Assembly: GCF_042658845.1 (NCBI RefSeq) | Contig: NZ_JBHSRI010000018.1 | Coordinates: 248,001-312,000, forward strand | DNA length: 64,000 bases | Direction: 5' to 3' | Origin: Paenisporosarcina macmurdoensis | GTDB taxonomy: Bacteria; Bacillota; Bacilli; Bacillales_A; Planococcaceae | Part shown: positions 25,574-34,396 of the stretch, in pieces | Numbering within the stretch: the first letter of the stretch is position 1 | How the letters are laid out: each line of letters begins with the position of its first letter | Position numbers and translations under genes: made by a program | The notes under the pieces: generated by a model | The model's database searches: none | What the model saw: the letters and a program-made list of their open reading frames with translations, nothing else | Told to the model about the DNA's origin: nothing

Positions 25574-27864
25574 AAATAATGGTGACGGGACGGATACAAG
25601 GGGTTGGATTTCGTCCTTTTGTCTATTCGCTTTCAAAAAAATATGGCCTTACTGGGACAGTTCAAAATAACATTGGTTGTGTAATTATCGTGGTGGAAGG
25701 CAACGAAAAAAAGGTAGCTGACATGGTAAATGAATTACAGATGTCTCCACCACCATTATCAAAAATTAATCAAATAACCATGAATCAAATTCCTCTTAAT
25801 GGATACCAAGAGTTTTCTATTATTTCAAGTCAGATCAGTAGTAATTCTATTCCGTGGATGTCTCCAGATGCTGCTATTTGTAAAGATTGTCTTGAAGAAT
25901 TGATGGACCCGAACAATCGCCGTTTTCAATATCCCTTTATTAATTGTACACAGTGTGGTCCACGCTATACCATTATCGACAGCCTACCCTATGACCGACC
26001 GAATACAACGATGAGAGAATTTGAAATGTGTCAGCAGTGCCGAGAAGAATATGAAGATCCAATGAACCGCCGACATCACGCTCAACCAATTTGTTGTCCA
26101 GTTTGTGGACCTATCGTTACCCTTCACAATCAACAAGGGGAATCATTAGCGGAACAACAACTAGCAGTACTACAGACAGTTGATTTGATAAAACAAGGAA
26201 AGATCATAGCTATAAAAGGAATAGGTGGCTACCACTTAGCTTGTGATGCTTATCAAGCGAGTGTTATTGACCGATTAAGACTTGCAAAAAAACGACCACA
26301 ACGACCATTGGCTATAATGGTAAAGTCTTTAGACGTTGCAAAAAAGCTTTGTTATATGTCCACCAAAGAAGTGAAAATGCTGACAAGTTCAGAAATGCCG
26401 ATTGTCGTTTTAACTAGACTAAAGGATTGTTTATTACCAGAAAATCTATCTCCAGGATTATCGACTCTTGGAATAATGTTACCCTACACACCTTTACATC
26501 ATATGTTGTTTGAGAAAACTGGCTTGGAATGCATGGTAATGACTAGTGCTAATTCTTCTGGTCTTCCAATCCAATATAAAAATGATTCTGTCCATGCTTT
26601 ACAAGACATGTGTGATTATTTTTTAACACATAATCGCGAAATCCATTTTCCGGTAGATGATTCTGTTGTTCAGTATACGGGAGAGGATATGCTTTACCTG
26701 CGCCGTGCTAGAGGGTTCGTTCCTGATCCTTTGAAAACAAATGCTAAAGTGGATGGAATAATTGCCTTAGGAGGGAATCAAAAAAGTACGTTTGCCGTTG
26801 GAAAGGAACAGTATATAGTGATGAGTCCTCATATTGGTGATTTAGAAAACGAAGAAATGATTCATTCCTTTGAAGAACAGCTTCATCATTTTAAAGATTG
26901 GCTTAGCGTGGAAGAACAGTATATAGCAGTTGATAAGCATCCGCTTTATGCATCAAACTCACTTGCCAAAAGGATGAAAAGTATAGTAATTCCCATTCAA
27001 CATCACCATGCCCACCAAGTGTCTTGTATGGAAGATAACGGACTCGAGGAGCCTTGTTTAGGCATTATATTAGATGGAACTGGCTACGGTGACGATGGGC
27101 ACATTTGGGGATTTGAATTTTTATACGGAAATGGACATTCATTTGAACGTCTTGCACATTTGCAATACACGCCTCTGCCAGGTGGGGAAAAAGCCGTGGA
27201 AGAACCATGGAGAAATGCAGTGGGCATGTTGCTTTATTTATGGCCAGAAGAAGGAAAAGAATTATCTCTAAAACTATTTCCTGAGAAGTCAAAGGAAATT
27301 AACATGATGGAAAGCATGGTAATCAATCAAATTAATTCGCCTATGGCAGGTACATGTGGCAGATTGTTTGATGCGATCAGTGCAATCCTTGGTGTTTGTG
27401 TAACGTCCACCTATGAAGGTGAAGCTGCCATCAAATTATCAGATCCAATGAATGGACTACATATGGAATCAGATGAGACGTATCCATTTCAATTACAAAC
27501 AAACAGTGAAAATCTGCTTCAACTGGACTTATCTCCAATGATTTATCAAATCATTCAAGATAGATTTCACAAACAACCCATCACACAAATCATCCAGACC
27601 TTTCATCGGACAATCGTTTCTAGTTGTGTTCAAACGGTTCAAAAATTAGTGGAAAAAAGACCAGAATTAAATAAAACGGTCGTCCTTTCAGGAGGATCAT
27701 TTCAAAACGTTTACCTTGTCAGGGAGATTCAAAAGCTACTTCAAAAAGAAGGCTTTACGGTCTATACACATAAAAACGTACCATGCCATGATGGTGGCTT
27801 GTCATTTGGACAAATAATAATTGCATCTCATGCTGTTAATAAAGTTCCGTTGGATAGTAAGTAA
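25558..27864 (+). CDS. hypF: Carbamoyltransferase HypF
   Basis: HypF converts carbamoyl phosphate to a carbamoyl-adenylate and passes it to HypE to build the Fe-cyanide ligands. The order is an acylphosphatase domain (VTGRIQGVGFRPFVY, residues 9-23), two zinc-finger-like CxxC pairs (CKDCLEE…CTQCG and CQQCREEY…CPVCG), a YrdC domain (about 210-390), and a Kae1-like domain with the IPIQHHHAH motif and VVLSGGSFQN. The 768-residue length is usual. ATG 25558 overlaps the hypB end by 16 bases. Confidence 0.96.
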   Translation: MHKALKIMVTGRIQGVGFRPFVYSLSKKYGLTGTVQNNIGCVIIVVEGNEKKVADMVNELQMSPPPLSKINQITMNQIPLNGYQEFSIISSQISSNSIPWMSPDAAICKDCLEELMDPNNRRFQYPFINCTQCGPRYTIIDSLPYDRPNTTMREFEMCQQCREEYEDPMNRRHHAQPICCPVCGPIVTLHNQQGESLAEQQLAVLQTVDLIKQGKIIAIKGIGGYHLACDAYQASVIDRLRLAKKRPQRPLAIMVKSLDVAKKLCYMSTKEVKMLTSSEMPIVVLTRLKDCLLPENLSPGLSTLGIMLPYTPLHHMLFEKTGLECMVMTSANSSGLPIQYKNDSVHALQDMCDYFLTHNREIHFPVDDSVVQYTGEDMLYLRRARGFVPDPLKTNAKVDGIIALGGNQKSTFAVGKEQYIVMSPHIGDLENEEMIHSFEEQLHHFKDWLSVEEQYIAVDKHPLYASNSLAKRMKSIVIPIQHHHAHQVSCMEDNGLEEPCLGIILDGTGYGDDGHIWGFEFLYGNGHSFERLAHLQYTPLPGGEKAVEEPWRNAVGMLLYLWPEEGKELSLKLFPEKSKEINMMESMVINQINSPMAGTCGRLFDAISAILGVCVTSTYEGEAAIKLSDPMNGLHMESDETYPFQLQTNSENLLQLDLSPMIYQIIQDRFHKQPITQIIQTFHRTIVSSCVQTVQKLVEKRPELNKTVVLSGGSFQNVYLVREIQKLLQKEGFTVYTHKNVPCHDGGLSFGQIIIASHAVNKVPLDSK

Positions 27865-27879
27865 GGGTGGTGAAATTAT

Positions 27880-28113
27880 ATGTGTGTTGGAGTACCTGCA
27901 AAAGTAATCAAAATTGAAGAGCAAACAGCTTTAGTAGATGTTATGGGTTCTAGAATGTATGTTGGAATTATTTTTGTGCCAGATGTTAAGGAAGATGATT
28001 TTGTTTTACTTCATGCTGGGCAGGCATTGACCATAGTGGACGAAGAATTTGCTCAAGAGAGTATTGAAGAATGGAGGAACGTGTTAGATGGTAAACATGG
28101 AGGTCTTTTCTGA
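27880..28113 (+). CDS. hypC: Hydrogenase assembly chaperone HypC
   Basis: HypC carries the Fe(CN)2CO unit with HypD and escorts the large-subunit precursor. It begins MCVGVPAKVI with the essential Cys2, and the 77-residue OB-like chain is typical. The ribosome binding site GGGTGG precedes ATG 27880. Its end overlaps the hypD start by 26 bases. Confidence 0.95.
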   Translation: MCVGVPAKVIKIEEQTALVDVMGSRMYVGIIFVPDVKEDDFVLLHAGQALTIVDEEFAQESIEEWRNVLDGKHGGLF

Positions 28114-29194
28114 TCCGACAATTGCTCGCCATTCGCTAGAAGCAGTTATTCAGTTAGCGGAGAGATTTAAAGAGGAAAGAGGTAGAATTCCAGTATTCAT
28201 GGAAGTATGCGGTTCACATACGATGGCATTTGCCAAATCAGGAATTAAAACTAGATTGAAAGATCATGTGGGGCTGATTGCAGGGCCAGGATGTCCGGTA
28301 TGTGTCACTGATCAAAAATCGATTGATGCCATGATTCAATTATCTGAAGAACCTGACAGAATTCTTTGTACCTTTGGGGATATGATGCGTGTGCCAGGTT
28401 CTAAATTCACCTTGATGAAAGCTAAAACAGAAGGTAAGGATATCCGAGTCGTTTACTCCCCGTTAGATAGTGTGAAAATTGCAGAAGAAAATCCTGATAA
28501 GGAAGTCATTTTTTTAGGGATTGGTTTTGAGACGACCATTCCTATTCTTGCTCTTGCGATTCGCGAGGCAGAAAGGAAGGAATTAAAGAATTTTACCATC
28601 TGGATGACAACCAAATTAGTAGAACCTGTATTAAGAGTCCTGCTGGATTCAGGTGAAGTGAAAATTGATGGGTTTCTCTTGCCCGGACATGTTTCCATCG
28701 TTACAGGAAAACAGAGTTTCAATTTTTTAGCTGAAGAATATGAAACTTCGGGCGTTATAACTGGATTTGAACCCGTTCAATTGCTTAGTAGTATGTATAA
28801 ACTGCTGGAGCTTCTTCTTGAAAAGAAAGTAGATATCATAAATGACTATACCTATGTTGTAAAAGAACAAGGCAATCTAGTTGCTCAAGATTTTCTTAAA
28901 CACTATTTAGAACCTCATGACGAGGAATGGCGTGGTATGAGTGCGATCCCGAAAAGTGGATTAGTGCTTAAAGAAAAGTACGCTCAATTTGATGCAAAGA
29001 AGAAGTTTAAGGTTGTTATAGAAGAACCGAGAAAAACAAAATGTCGATGTGGTGAGATTATTCGAGGATTAATCACACCAGAACAGTGTGTTTTGTTTAA
29101 TAAAGGGTGTACACCATCTAATCCAATTGGGCCTTGTATGGTTTCTACAGAAGGAACCTGTGCAGCCCATTATCAATACATGAGGGAGGAATAG
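28088..29194 (+). CDS. hypD: Hydrogenase formation protein HypD
   Basis: HypD is an iron-sulfur protein that holds the iron while CN and CO are attached. Characteristic motifs are EVCGSHTMAF, GPGCPVCVT, FLGIGFETT and GFLLPGHVS. The C-terminal cluster ligands are in CRCGEIIRG, QCVLFNKGCTP and GPCMVSTEGTC. Length 368 is standard. GGAGG is nine bases before ATG 28088. Confidence 0.96.
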   Translation: MVNMEVFSDPTIARHSLEAVIQLAERFKEERGRIPVFMEVCGSHTMAFAKSGIKTRLKDHVGLIAGPGCPVCVTDQKSIDAMIQLSEEPDRILCTFGDMMRVPGSKFTLMKAKTEGKDIRVVYSPLDSVKIAEENPDKEVIFLGIGFETTIPILALAIREAERKELKNFTIWMTTKLVEPVLRVLLDSGEVKIDGFLLPGHVSIVTGKQSFNFLAEEYETSGVITGFEPVQLLSSMYKLLELLLEKKVDIINDYTYVVKEQGNLVAQDFLKHYLEPHDEEWRGMSAIPKSGLVLKEKYAQFDAKKKFKVVIEEPRKTKCRCGEIIRGLITPEQCVLFNKGCTPSNPIGPCMVSTEGTCAAHYQYMREE

Positions 29195-29196
29195 AC

Positions 29197-30207
29197 TTGG
29201 TTCAGCGAATTAGTTTAGCTCATGGGGAAGGGGGTGAATTAACTCACCAACTCATACAAAATGTATTTATTAAATCTTTTGGTCACCCAGAACATGCGCA
29301 ACTTGATTCAGCCATTGTTACATGTCCTACACAGACTATCGCAGTTTCCACTGACAGTTACGTAGTCAAGCCCATTTTCTTTCCAGGAGGAAACATAGGA
29401 AAGTTAGCCATTACAGGTACGGTAAATGATTTAGCTGTAAGTGGGGCTATTCCTCAAGTCATAACCGCTGCATTTATTATTGAAGAGGGCTTTCAACTGA
29501 ATGAATTGAAAAAAGTCGTTGAAAGTATGGCAGCAGAAGCAGAAATTGCTAAAGTAAAAATCATAGCAGGGGATACAAAAGTAGTGGAAAAGGGTAGTGT
29601 CGATAGATTGTTTATTAATACTACTGGGATTGGAGAGATTAGACAAGAGCATCGAATCAATCCTGGAGCCATTCAAAAAGGTGATTGTGTAATTGTAAGT
29701 GGCACCGTTGGAGATCATGGTATAGCTATTCTAAGTGCACGACACGAACATGGCTTGTTCACCGATGTCGAGAGTGATTGTGCATCATTAAATCACCTAA
29801 TACAAGAACTCTTAGAGGAAATCGATGGTATTAGAATAATGCGAGATCCTACTCGAGGTGGATTAGCCACAACATTAGTAGAACTATGTGAAGATTTCCA
29901 TTTTACCGTTGAATTAGACGAAGTTTCTATTCCCGTACGTAGGGATGTTCAAGGGGCATGTGATATTTTAGGTTTTGATCCGCTCTTTCTTGCAAACGAA
30001 GGAAAAGTAGTGATGATTGTAGACTCAAAAAATGCGCATAAAGTTCTTGCTAAAATGAAGGGAAATGTACTTGGAGAGAATGCTACAATCATTGGTCATA
30101 TTGCTTCAAGTGATGAACAAACTGGTAAACTCCTTTTGAAAACCGCGATGGGTACTAGCAGACGACTTCACCGCCTGGCGGGTATGCTGTTGCCTAGAAT
30201 TTGTTAA
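29197..30207 (+). CDS. hypE: Hydrogenase maturation protein HypE
   Basis: HypE, of the PurM/AIRS fold, dehydrates the C-terminal thiocarboxamide to thiocyanate, the source of cyanide ligands. The N-terminus is ISLAHGEGGELTHQL, the core has GDTKVVEKG and MRDPTRGGLATTL, and the chain ends LLPRIC with the required C-terminal Cys. TTG 29197 with GGGAGG seven bases upstream gives 336 residues, the usual length. It starts two bases after hypD. Confidence 0.96.
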   Translation: MVQRISLAHGEGGELTHQLIQNVFIKSFGHPEHAQLDSAIVTCPTQTIAVSTDSYVVKPIFFPGGNIGKLAITGTVNDLAVSGAIPQVITAAFIIEEGFQLNELKKVVESMAAEAEIAKVKIIAGDTKVVEKGSVDRLFINTTGIGEIRQEHRINPGAIQKGDCVIVSGTVGDHGIAILSARHEHGLFTDVESDCASLNHLIQELLEEIDGIRIMRDPTRGGLATTLVELCEDFHFTVELDEVSIPVRRDVQGACDILGFDPLFLANEGKVVMIVDSKNAHKVLAKMKGNVLGENATIIGHIASSDEQTGKLLLKTAMGTSRRLHRLAGMLLPRIC

Positions 30208-30262
30208 TTTTCCAAAGTCTGATGCATAGAATAGGGTGTATCAGACTTAAGGAGAGGACCTA

Positions 30263-30790
30263 GTGCAAAATATTGCATTGCTAAGACTACAAATAACTAA
30301 TCTTGTTACTCAGGCCCGTCACGATATCTTTACACTGTCGAACCAAGATGACCCCTCCATGAAACAACAGATCCTGCAACGTTTATGGGAAACCATGTCT
30401 TCTATCCATTTTCTTAGTGAGCTATTAGCTAATCAAGCTATGACTACTATGAGTTTGCCCCCTACCCAACAACAATTACCTGTTGATTTGAGGAATACCA
30501 ATCAACAACAAATTTCACCAAATACACCCTCACCGAACCAAACTTCTCAGCAAACCAATCAACGGACCTTTTCAATTGAAGAATTAGCCAATTACGATGG
30601 GAAAAATGGTAGAGCGGCTTATGTTGCGGTAGACGATATAGTTTATGATGTGACGAATAACAGAGCATGGGCAGCCGCTAGTCATTTTGGATTAACAGCA
30701 GGAAAAGAATATTCAGGGGAATTTGCATCGTGTCACGCAGGACAACAATCGATTTTAGATACATTACCAGTTGTGGGGAGGTTAGGTTAA
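30263..30790 (+). CDS. Cytochrome b5-like heme-binding domain protein in the hydrogenase operon
   Basis: Residues 101-175 form a cytochrome b5-like domain (RTFSIEELANYDGKNGRAAY … DTLPVVGRLG). Candidate heme ligands are His141 in ASHFG and His158 in SCHAG. Residues 1-60 look helical and unrecognised; 61-100 is a Pro/Gln/Asn/Thr-rich linker. No signal peptide or membrane helix is seen, so it should be cytoplasmic, like the hydrogenase subunits. GTG 30263 follows AAGGAGAGG, and its stop abuts the small-subunit start. It is probably the redox partner of the hydrogenase; that is inferred from position and domain only. Confidence 0.8.
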   Translation: MQNIALLRLQITNLVTQARHDIFTLSNQDDPSMKQQILQRLWETMSSIHFLSELLANQAMTTMSLPPTQQQLPVDLRNTNQQQISPNTPSPNQTSQQTNQRTFSIEELANYDGKNGRAAYVAVDDIVYDVTNNRAWAAASHFGLTAGKEYSGEFASCHAGQQSILDTLPVVGRLG

Positions 30791-31696
30791 ATGAAACCAT
30801 ATATTTTACCACCAGAGCCGATGACTAATGAAGCGATTTCTTCAAGGTTAACAAATACTGTTATGACTAATATTGATAAGGGATTAATTAAGAAAAAAAA
30901 CTTAGTTTACTTAGAGTTAAATGGATGTTCTGGAAATATCATTTCTTTGTTAAATGGGCAAAATCCCGACTTTGAATATACATTAAATTCAATGGTGAAT
31001 CTTCGCTATTGTAATAGTTTAATGGCGTCCGAGGGAGATCGAGCCATAGAGAAACTAATGAATACGCTTGATGAGGATTTTATTTTAGCAGTTGAAGGTG
31101 CTGTTGCATTGAGAAATAACGGTTTATACAATGTAATCGGAAGCTGGGAAGGAAAACCTTTGACTGGTCTTCAAGCAGCGAAAATGTTTGGAGAGAGAGC
31201 TTCACATATTTTAGCGGTAGGAGCTTGTGCGACCCATGGTGGTGTATCTGCGGCCAAACCAAATCCATCCCAATCTGTGGGATTACAAAAAGTTCTTCCT
31301 CAAAAGAAAATGATTAAACTACCAGGGTGCCCTGTTCATCCAGATTGGTTTTTAGGGACATTAGCTCATCTCTTACTTTACGGGGAGCCAGAGACTGATA
31401 ACATGGACCGACCATTAATGTTTTATAGTTCACTTATTCATGACAGATGTCCAAGAAGGCCATTTTTTGACCGGGGTATTTTTGCTGAGAAATTAGGAGA
31501 TAAAACTTGCTTGTTTAAACTAGGGTGCCGTGGTCCAGTTACAAGAGTTGATTGTCCAACGCGGCAATGGAATGGTCATGTGAACTGGCCGATTGGAGAT
31601 GACACTCCTTGTATAGGTTGTGCTCAATTCGGTTTTCCAGATGCTATGGCTCCATTCATAAGCTACGATACGACAAAAGTGGTGAAGAATGAGTAA
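30791..31696 (+). CDS. [NiFe] hydrogenase small subunit, HupS-like, without Tat signal
   Basis: This subunit carries the electron-transfer iron-sulfur clusters. The proximal-cluster region reads LELNGCSGNIISLL with Cys46 and Asn49 where most families have Cys-x-x-Cys; the other ligands are Cys146 (VGACATHGG) and Cys180 (LPGCPVHPDW). Distal and medial cluster residues are in HDRCPRRPFFDRG, KLGCRGPVT, DCPTRQWN and CIGCAQFGFPD. Cyanobacterial HupS also has CSGN. There is no twin-arginine signal and no C-terminal anchor in its 301 residues, so it should be cytoplasmic. Its ATG directly abuts the upstream stop. Confidence 0.93.
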   Translation: MKPYILPPEPMTNEAISSRLTNTVMTNIDKGLIKKKNLVYLELNGCSGNIISLLNGQNPDFEYTLNSMVNLRYCNSLMASEGDRAIEKLMNTLDEDFILAVEGAVALRNNGLYNVIGSWEGKPLTGLQAAKMFGERASHILAVGACATHGGVSAAKPNPSQSVGLQKVLPQKKMIKLPGCPVHPDWFLGTLAHLLLYGEPETDNMDRPLMFYSSLIHDRCPRRPFFDRGIFAEKLGDKTCLFKLGCRGPVTRVDCPTRQWNGHVNWPIGDDTPCIGCAQFGFPDAMAPFISYDTTKVVKNE

Positions 31697-33095
31697 AAAA
31701 ATTATTATAAATCCTTTGACGCGAATTAGCGGTTTTATGGAGATCGATGTAACCATAGAGAATAATCAAGTGATTGATGCCCAAACGAAAGGGAATTTAT
31801 TTCGAGGGTTTGAGCAAATGTTAGTAGGAAGAAATCCATTTGACGCAGTATATTTCACGCAACGAATATGCGGTATTTGCTCAGCAGCACATTCTATGGC
31901 TTCATCATTAGCCTTAGAAGATGCTCTAAACATTCAACCAATGGAACAAGGAAGGTACTTAAGAGACATTATTCATTGCTGCGAGTTTTTACAAAATCAT
32001 ATCCGACATTTCTATCAGTACACCGTTCCTGACTTTGTGAAGATTGAACAAAATCCACTTCTACTTTCAGACCATGACGATTTCCGATTACCAAAAGCAA
32101 TAAATGATCGAATTTCTCAGCACTACTTTGATTCACTTCCAATAAGTCGGCTTGCGCATCAGATGTTAGCGGTATTAGGGGGAAAAGCTCTCCACAATCA
32201 CGGAGTCTTTATTGGAGGCATTGCTACCCAGGCAACAGCAGAAAAAGTTGTTCATATTGATTCTATTTTACAAAAAGTTAGTCAATTTATTAATGAAAAA
32301 ATGATTCCAGATGTCTATGATATCGCTCACTATTATCAGGAATATTTTCACCTAGGAAAAGGCTACGGTAATCTTCTAACATATGGTTCATTTAACGATT
32401 ATAAAGACCTTGGAACGTTGTATGTTGACCCACTAGTAGCAACATCTAAATCTGTTGAAAAATTTGATGAAAATAAAATACAAGAAAAAATTGATTACTC
32501 ATGGTATACGGCAAAAACAAGCTCAAATCAACCAAATGTAGCAGTTACAGAGCCTGATATGGATAAAGAAAAAGCATATTCTTGGGTGAAAGCACCTAGA
32601 TACGACAATCTACCCTTTGAAGTTGGTCCACTGGCAAGATTAATATTAAGTGGTGTGTATGACAATAGAATCTCAGCAATGGATCGAACCATTGCTAGAG
32701 CAATTGAAGCTAAGAAAATAGCAGAAATCATGAAGATTTTATTACAACAAATTATTCCTGGGGTAGATGTACAAAAGAAATATGAACTTCCTGAAGAAGC
32801 AGCAGGCAGAGGCTTAGTCGATACAACGAGAGGCGCACTAGGGCATTGGCTTGGAATTCAAGATAAAAAGTTATCATTCTATCAAATAATAACGCCATCA
32901 ACATGGGACTTTTCCACTCGAGACAATAATGGCTACAGAGGTGTTGCTGAAGAAGCATTAATAGGTACACCTATTCAAAATCCCGACAAACCTGCAGAGA
33001 TTGGAAGAATTCTTCGATCCTTTGATCCGTGTATGTCGTGCGCGACTCATGTATACAGTCCAGGAAGACAAGTAAAAACGATCAAGGTGTTTTAA
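31689..33095 (+). CDS. [NiFe] hydrogenase large subunit (catalytic)
   Basis: The active-site motifs are intact: L1 is TQRICGICSAAHS (Cys61, Cys64) and L2 is DPCMSCATH (Cys448, Cys451, His454). Fourteen residues follow His454 and would be removed by the protease encoded next. At 468 residues it is shorter than the roughly 530 of cyanobacterial HupL. It overlaps the small-subunit gene by eight bases and the protease gene by one (TAATG). It should oxidise or evolve H2; uptake is inferred from the HupS-like partner. Confidence 0.95.
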   Translation: MSKKIIINPLTRISGFMEIDVTIENNQVIDAQTKGNLFRGFEQMLVGRNPFDAVYFTQRICGICSAAHSMASSLALEDALNIQPMEQGRYLRDIIHCCEFLQNHIRHFYQYTVPDFVKIEQNPLLLSDHDDFRLPKAINDRISQHYFDSLPISRLAHQMLAVLGGKALHNHGVFIGGIATQATAEKVVHIDSILQKVSQFINEKMIPDVYDIAHYYQEYFHLGKGYGNLLTYGSFNDYKDLGTLYVDPLVATSKSVEKFDENKIQEKIDYSWYTAKTSSNQPNVAVTEPDMDKEKAYSWVKAPRYDNLPFEVGPLARLILSGVYDNRISAMDRTIARAIEAKKIAEIMKILLQQIIPGVDVQKKYELPEEAAGRGLVDTTRGALGHWLGIQDKKLSFYQIITPSTWDFSTRDNNGYRGVAEEALIGTPIQNPDKPAEIGRILRSFDPCMSCATHVYSPGRQVKTIKVF

Positions 33096-33571
33096 TGGAA
33101 AGAATTATCGTATTGGGCATTGGCAATCAATTAATGATGGATGATGGTATTGGAATTAACCTTGTGGAGGAACTGGAGAAACTTGATACAACATCAAACA
33201 TTCATTATTTAATTGGGGAATCAGATATTGATTATTGTATCGAAAAGATTGAAGAAGCTACATATACTATTATTCTTGATGCTGTCTATTCAGGCAAAGA
33301 AACTGGAGAGCTATCAATTTATCCTCTCGCAAATGTACATGAATATCAAACACTTGATATTTCACCACATAATCTACATTTATTCCAAATGTTGTATCAA
33401 CAAAGAAATACAATTAAAGGGGTTCTCATTGGAATAGAGCCTTATGAAATTAGTTTCCACATAGGCATAAGTCAGAATATAACTGAAAAATGGGATCAGA
33501 TTTTAATGGAAGTAAAAAAGACGATTATGGCCCTAATTGCAAAAGAGAAAGAAATGATTGTATCGGAGTAG
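33095..33571 (+). CDS. Hydrogenase maturation endopeptidase (HybD/HyaD family)
   Basis: This protease clips the large-subunit C-terminus after nickel insertion. It begins IIVLGIGNQLMMDDGIGI, where the first nickel-sensing acid is Asp in place of the usual Glu; the second acid is in ILDAVYSG and the His in DISPHNLHLF. Length 158 is typical. The ATG overlaps the large-subunit stop. It ends the hydrogenase operon. Confidence 0.92.
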   Translation: MERIIVLGIGNQLMMDDGIGINLVEELEKLDTTSNIHYLIGESDIDYCIEKIEEATYTIILDAVYSGKETGELSIYPLANVHEYQTLDISPHNLHLFQMLYQQRNTIKGVLIGIEPYEISFHIGISQNITEKWDQILMEVKKTIMALIAKEKEMIVSE

Positions 33572-33640
33572 GTAAAAATAGTGTCAACAGAGAATGCCTA
33601 TATAACTTATAACCCGTTCCGTTTTGGATCACTTTTTCTG

Positions 33641-33698
33641 AAATAAACGGTCAAATCGAACCCGCTTTATTTTTAAGAAAACAGTCAAATAGAACCTG
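33641..33698. repeat. Two imperfect direct repeats downstream of the hydrogenase operon
   Basis: Copies at 33641-33663 and 33675-33698 share the pattern AAAACRGTCAAATMGAACC. Function is unknown. Confidence 0.5.
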
Positions 33699-33702
33699 AA
33701 TT

Positions 33703-33728
33703 AGCACCTCATTTCGAGGTGCTTTTAT
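33703..33728 (+). terminator. Probable terminator of the hydrogenase operon
   Basis: An 8-bp perfect stem AGCACCTC / GAGGTGCT is followed by TTTTAT, about 130 bases after the protease stop. The remaining bases to 33871 hold no gene I can support. Confidence 0.7.
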
Positions 33729-33871
33729 AATAAACAGAAAATATAACAAGTTGCCTTAAAAGGGCAGCTGGAATAATGAAAGCGAATAATTCCTCTTTCG
33801 GGGTAATGTTAACGGGATATTCCCATTTGCTCAGACATATCTTTTAAAAAAACACAATAGGAGTTGTCTGT

Positions 33872-34285
33872 GTGAAGTTGGGGAAAATTAGTGTAATCGG
33901 AGTTGGTTTAGTTTTACTGGTCGTAGCATTGTTTATCTATACCCAGGACTCAAGAAAAGAAGAAAAAGCCTATAATCCTCCTCAAATGTCCCAAAAGCAA
34001 TATGATGTCTTACTAAAAGAAGTAGATGACATTCAAAAACTCCTTGCTAAAAAAGGGGGGTTCTACGAACAAGTGGCTGAAGAAATGAAAAAAGAAGGAT
34101 ACAACTATTCTATTGCTGGAATAATATATTCTAAAGATGATATTAGACTTAACATTATAGTGCCAAATAACAACGTCGTTACTGCACAAGAACAAGAACA
34201 AGTGAACAAAATTTTTAAAGATGCGATTATAAAAAACAATTTGGACCCTTTGGCATTTAAAATCGAAGTAACTCAAGGGGGCTGA
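33872..34285 (+). CDS. Hypothetical membrane-anchored protein
   Basis: The 137-residue protein has an N-terminal helix (VIGVGLVLLVVALFI) that may anchor it, then a lysine- and glutamate-rich extracytoplasmic part with YDVLLKEVDDIQKLL and DDIRLNIIVPN. It loosely recalls short Bacillus proteins that sense or bind at the surface, but I recognise no family. GTG 33872 follows AGGAG. Confidence 0.65.
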   Translation: MKLGKISVIGVGLVLLVVALFIYTQDSRKEEKAYNPPQMSQKQYDVLLKEVDDIQKLLAKKGGFYEQVAEEMKKEGYNYSIAGIIYSKDDIRLNIIVPNNNVVTAQEQEQVNKIFKDAIIKNNLDPLAFKIEVTQGG

Positions 34286-34396
34286 TGACGAAGAATTACA
34301 TGAATCAGAGGACTTAGTATAACGGAATGGATGAGGAAGTCGTTTTCGTATGTCTAATTACTATCAAATTTATAGTTAAAAGAAAGAGGATGAAAA

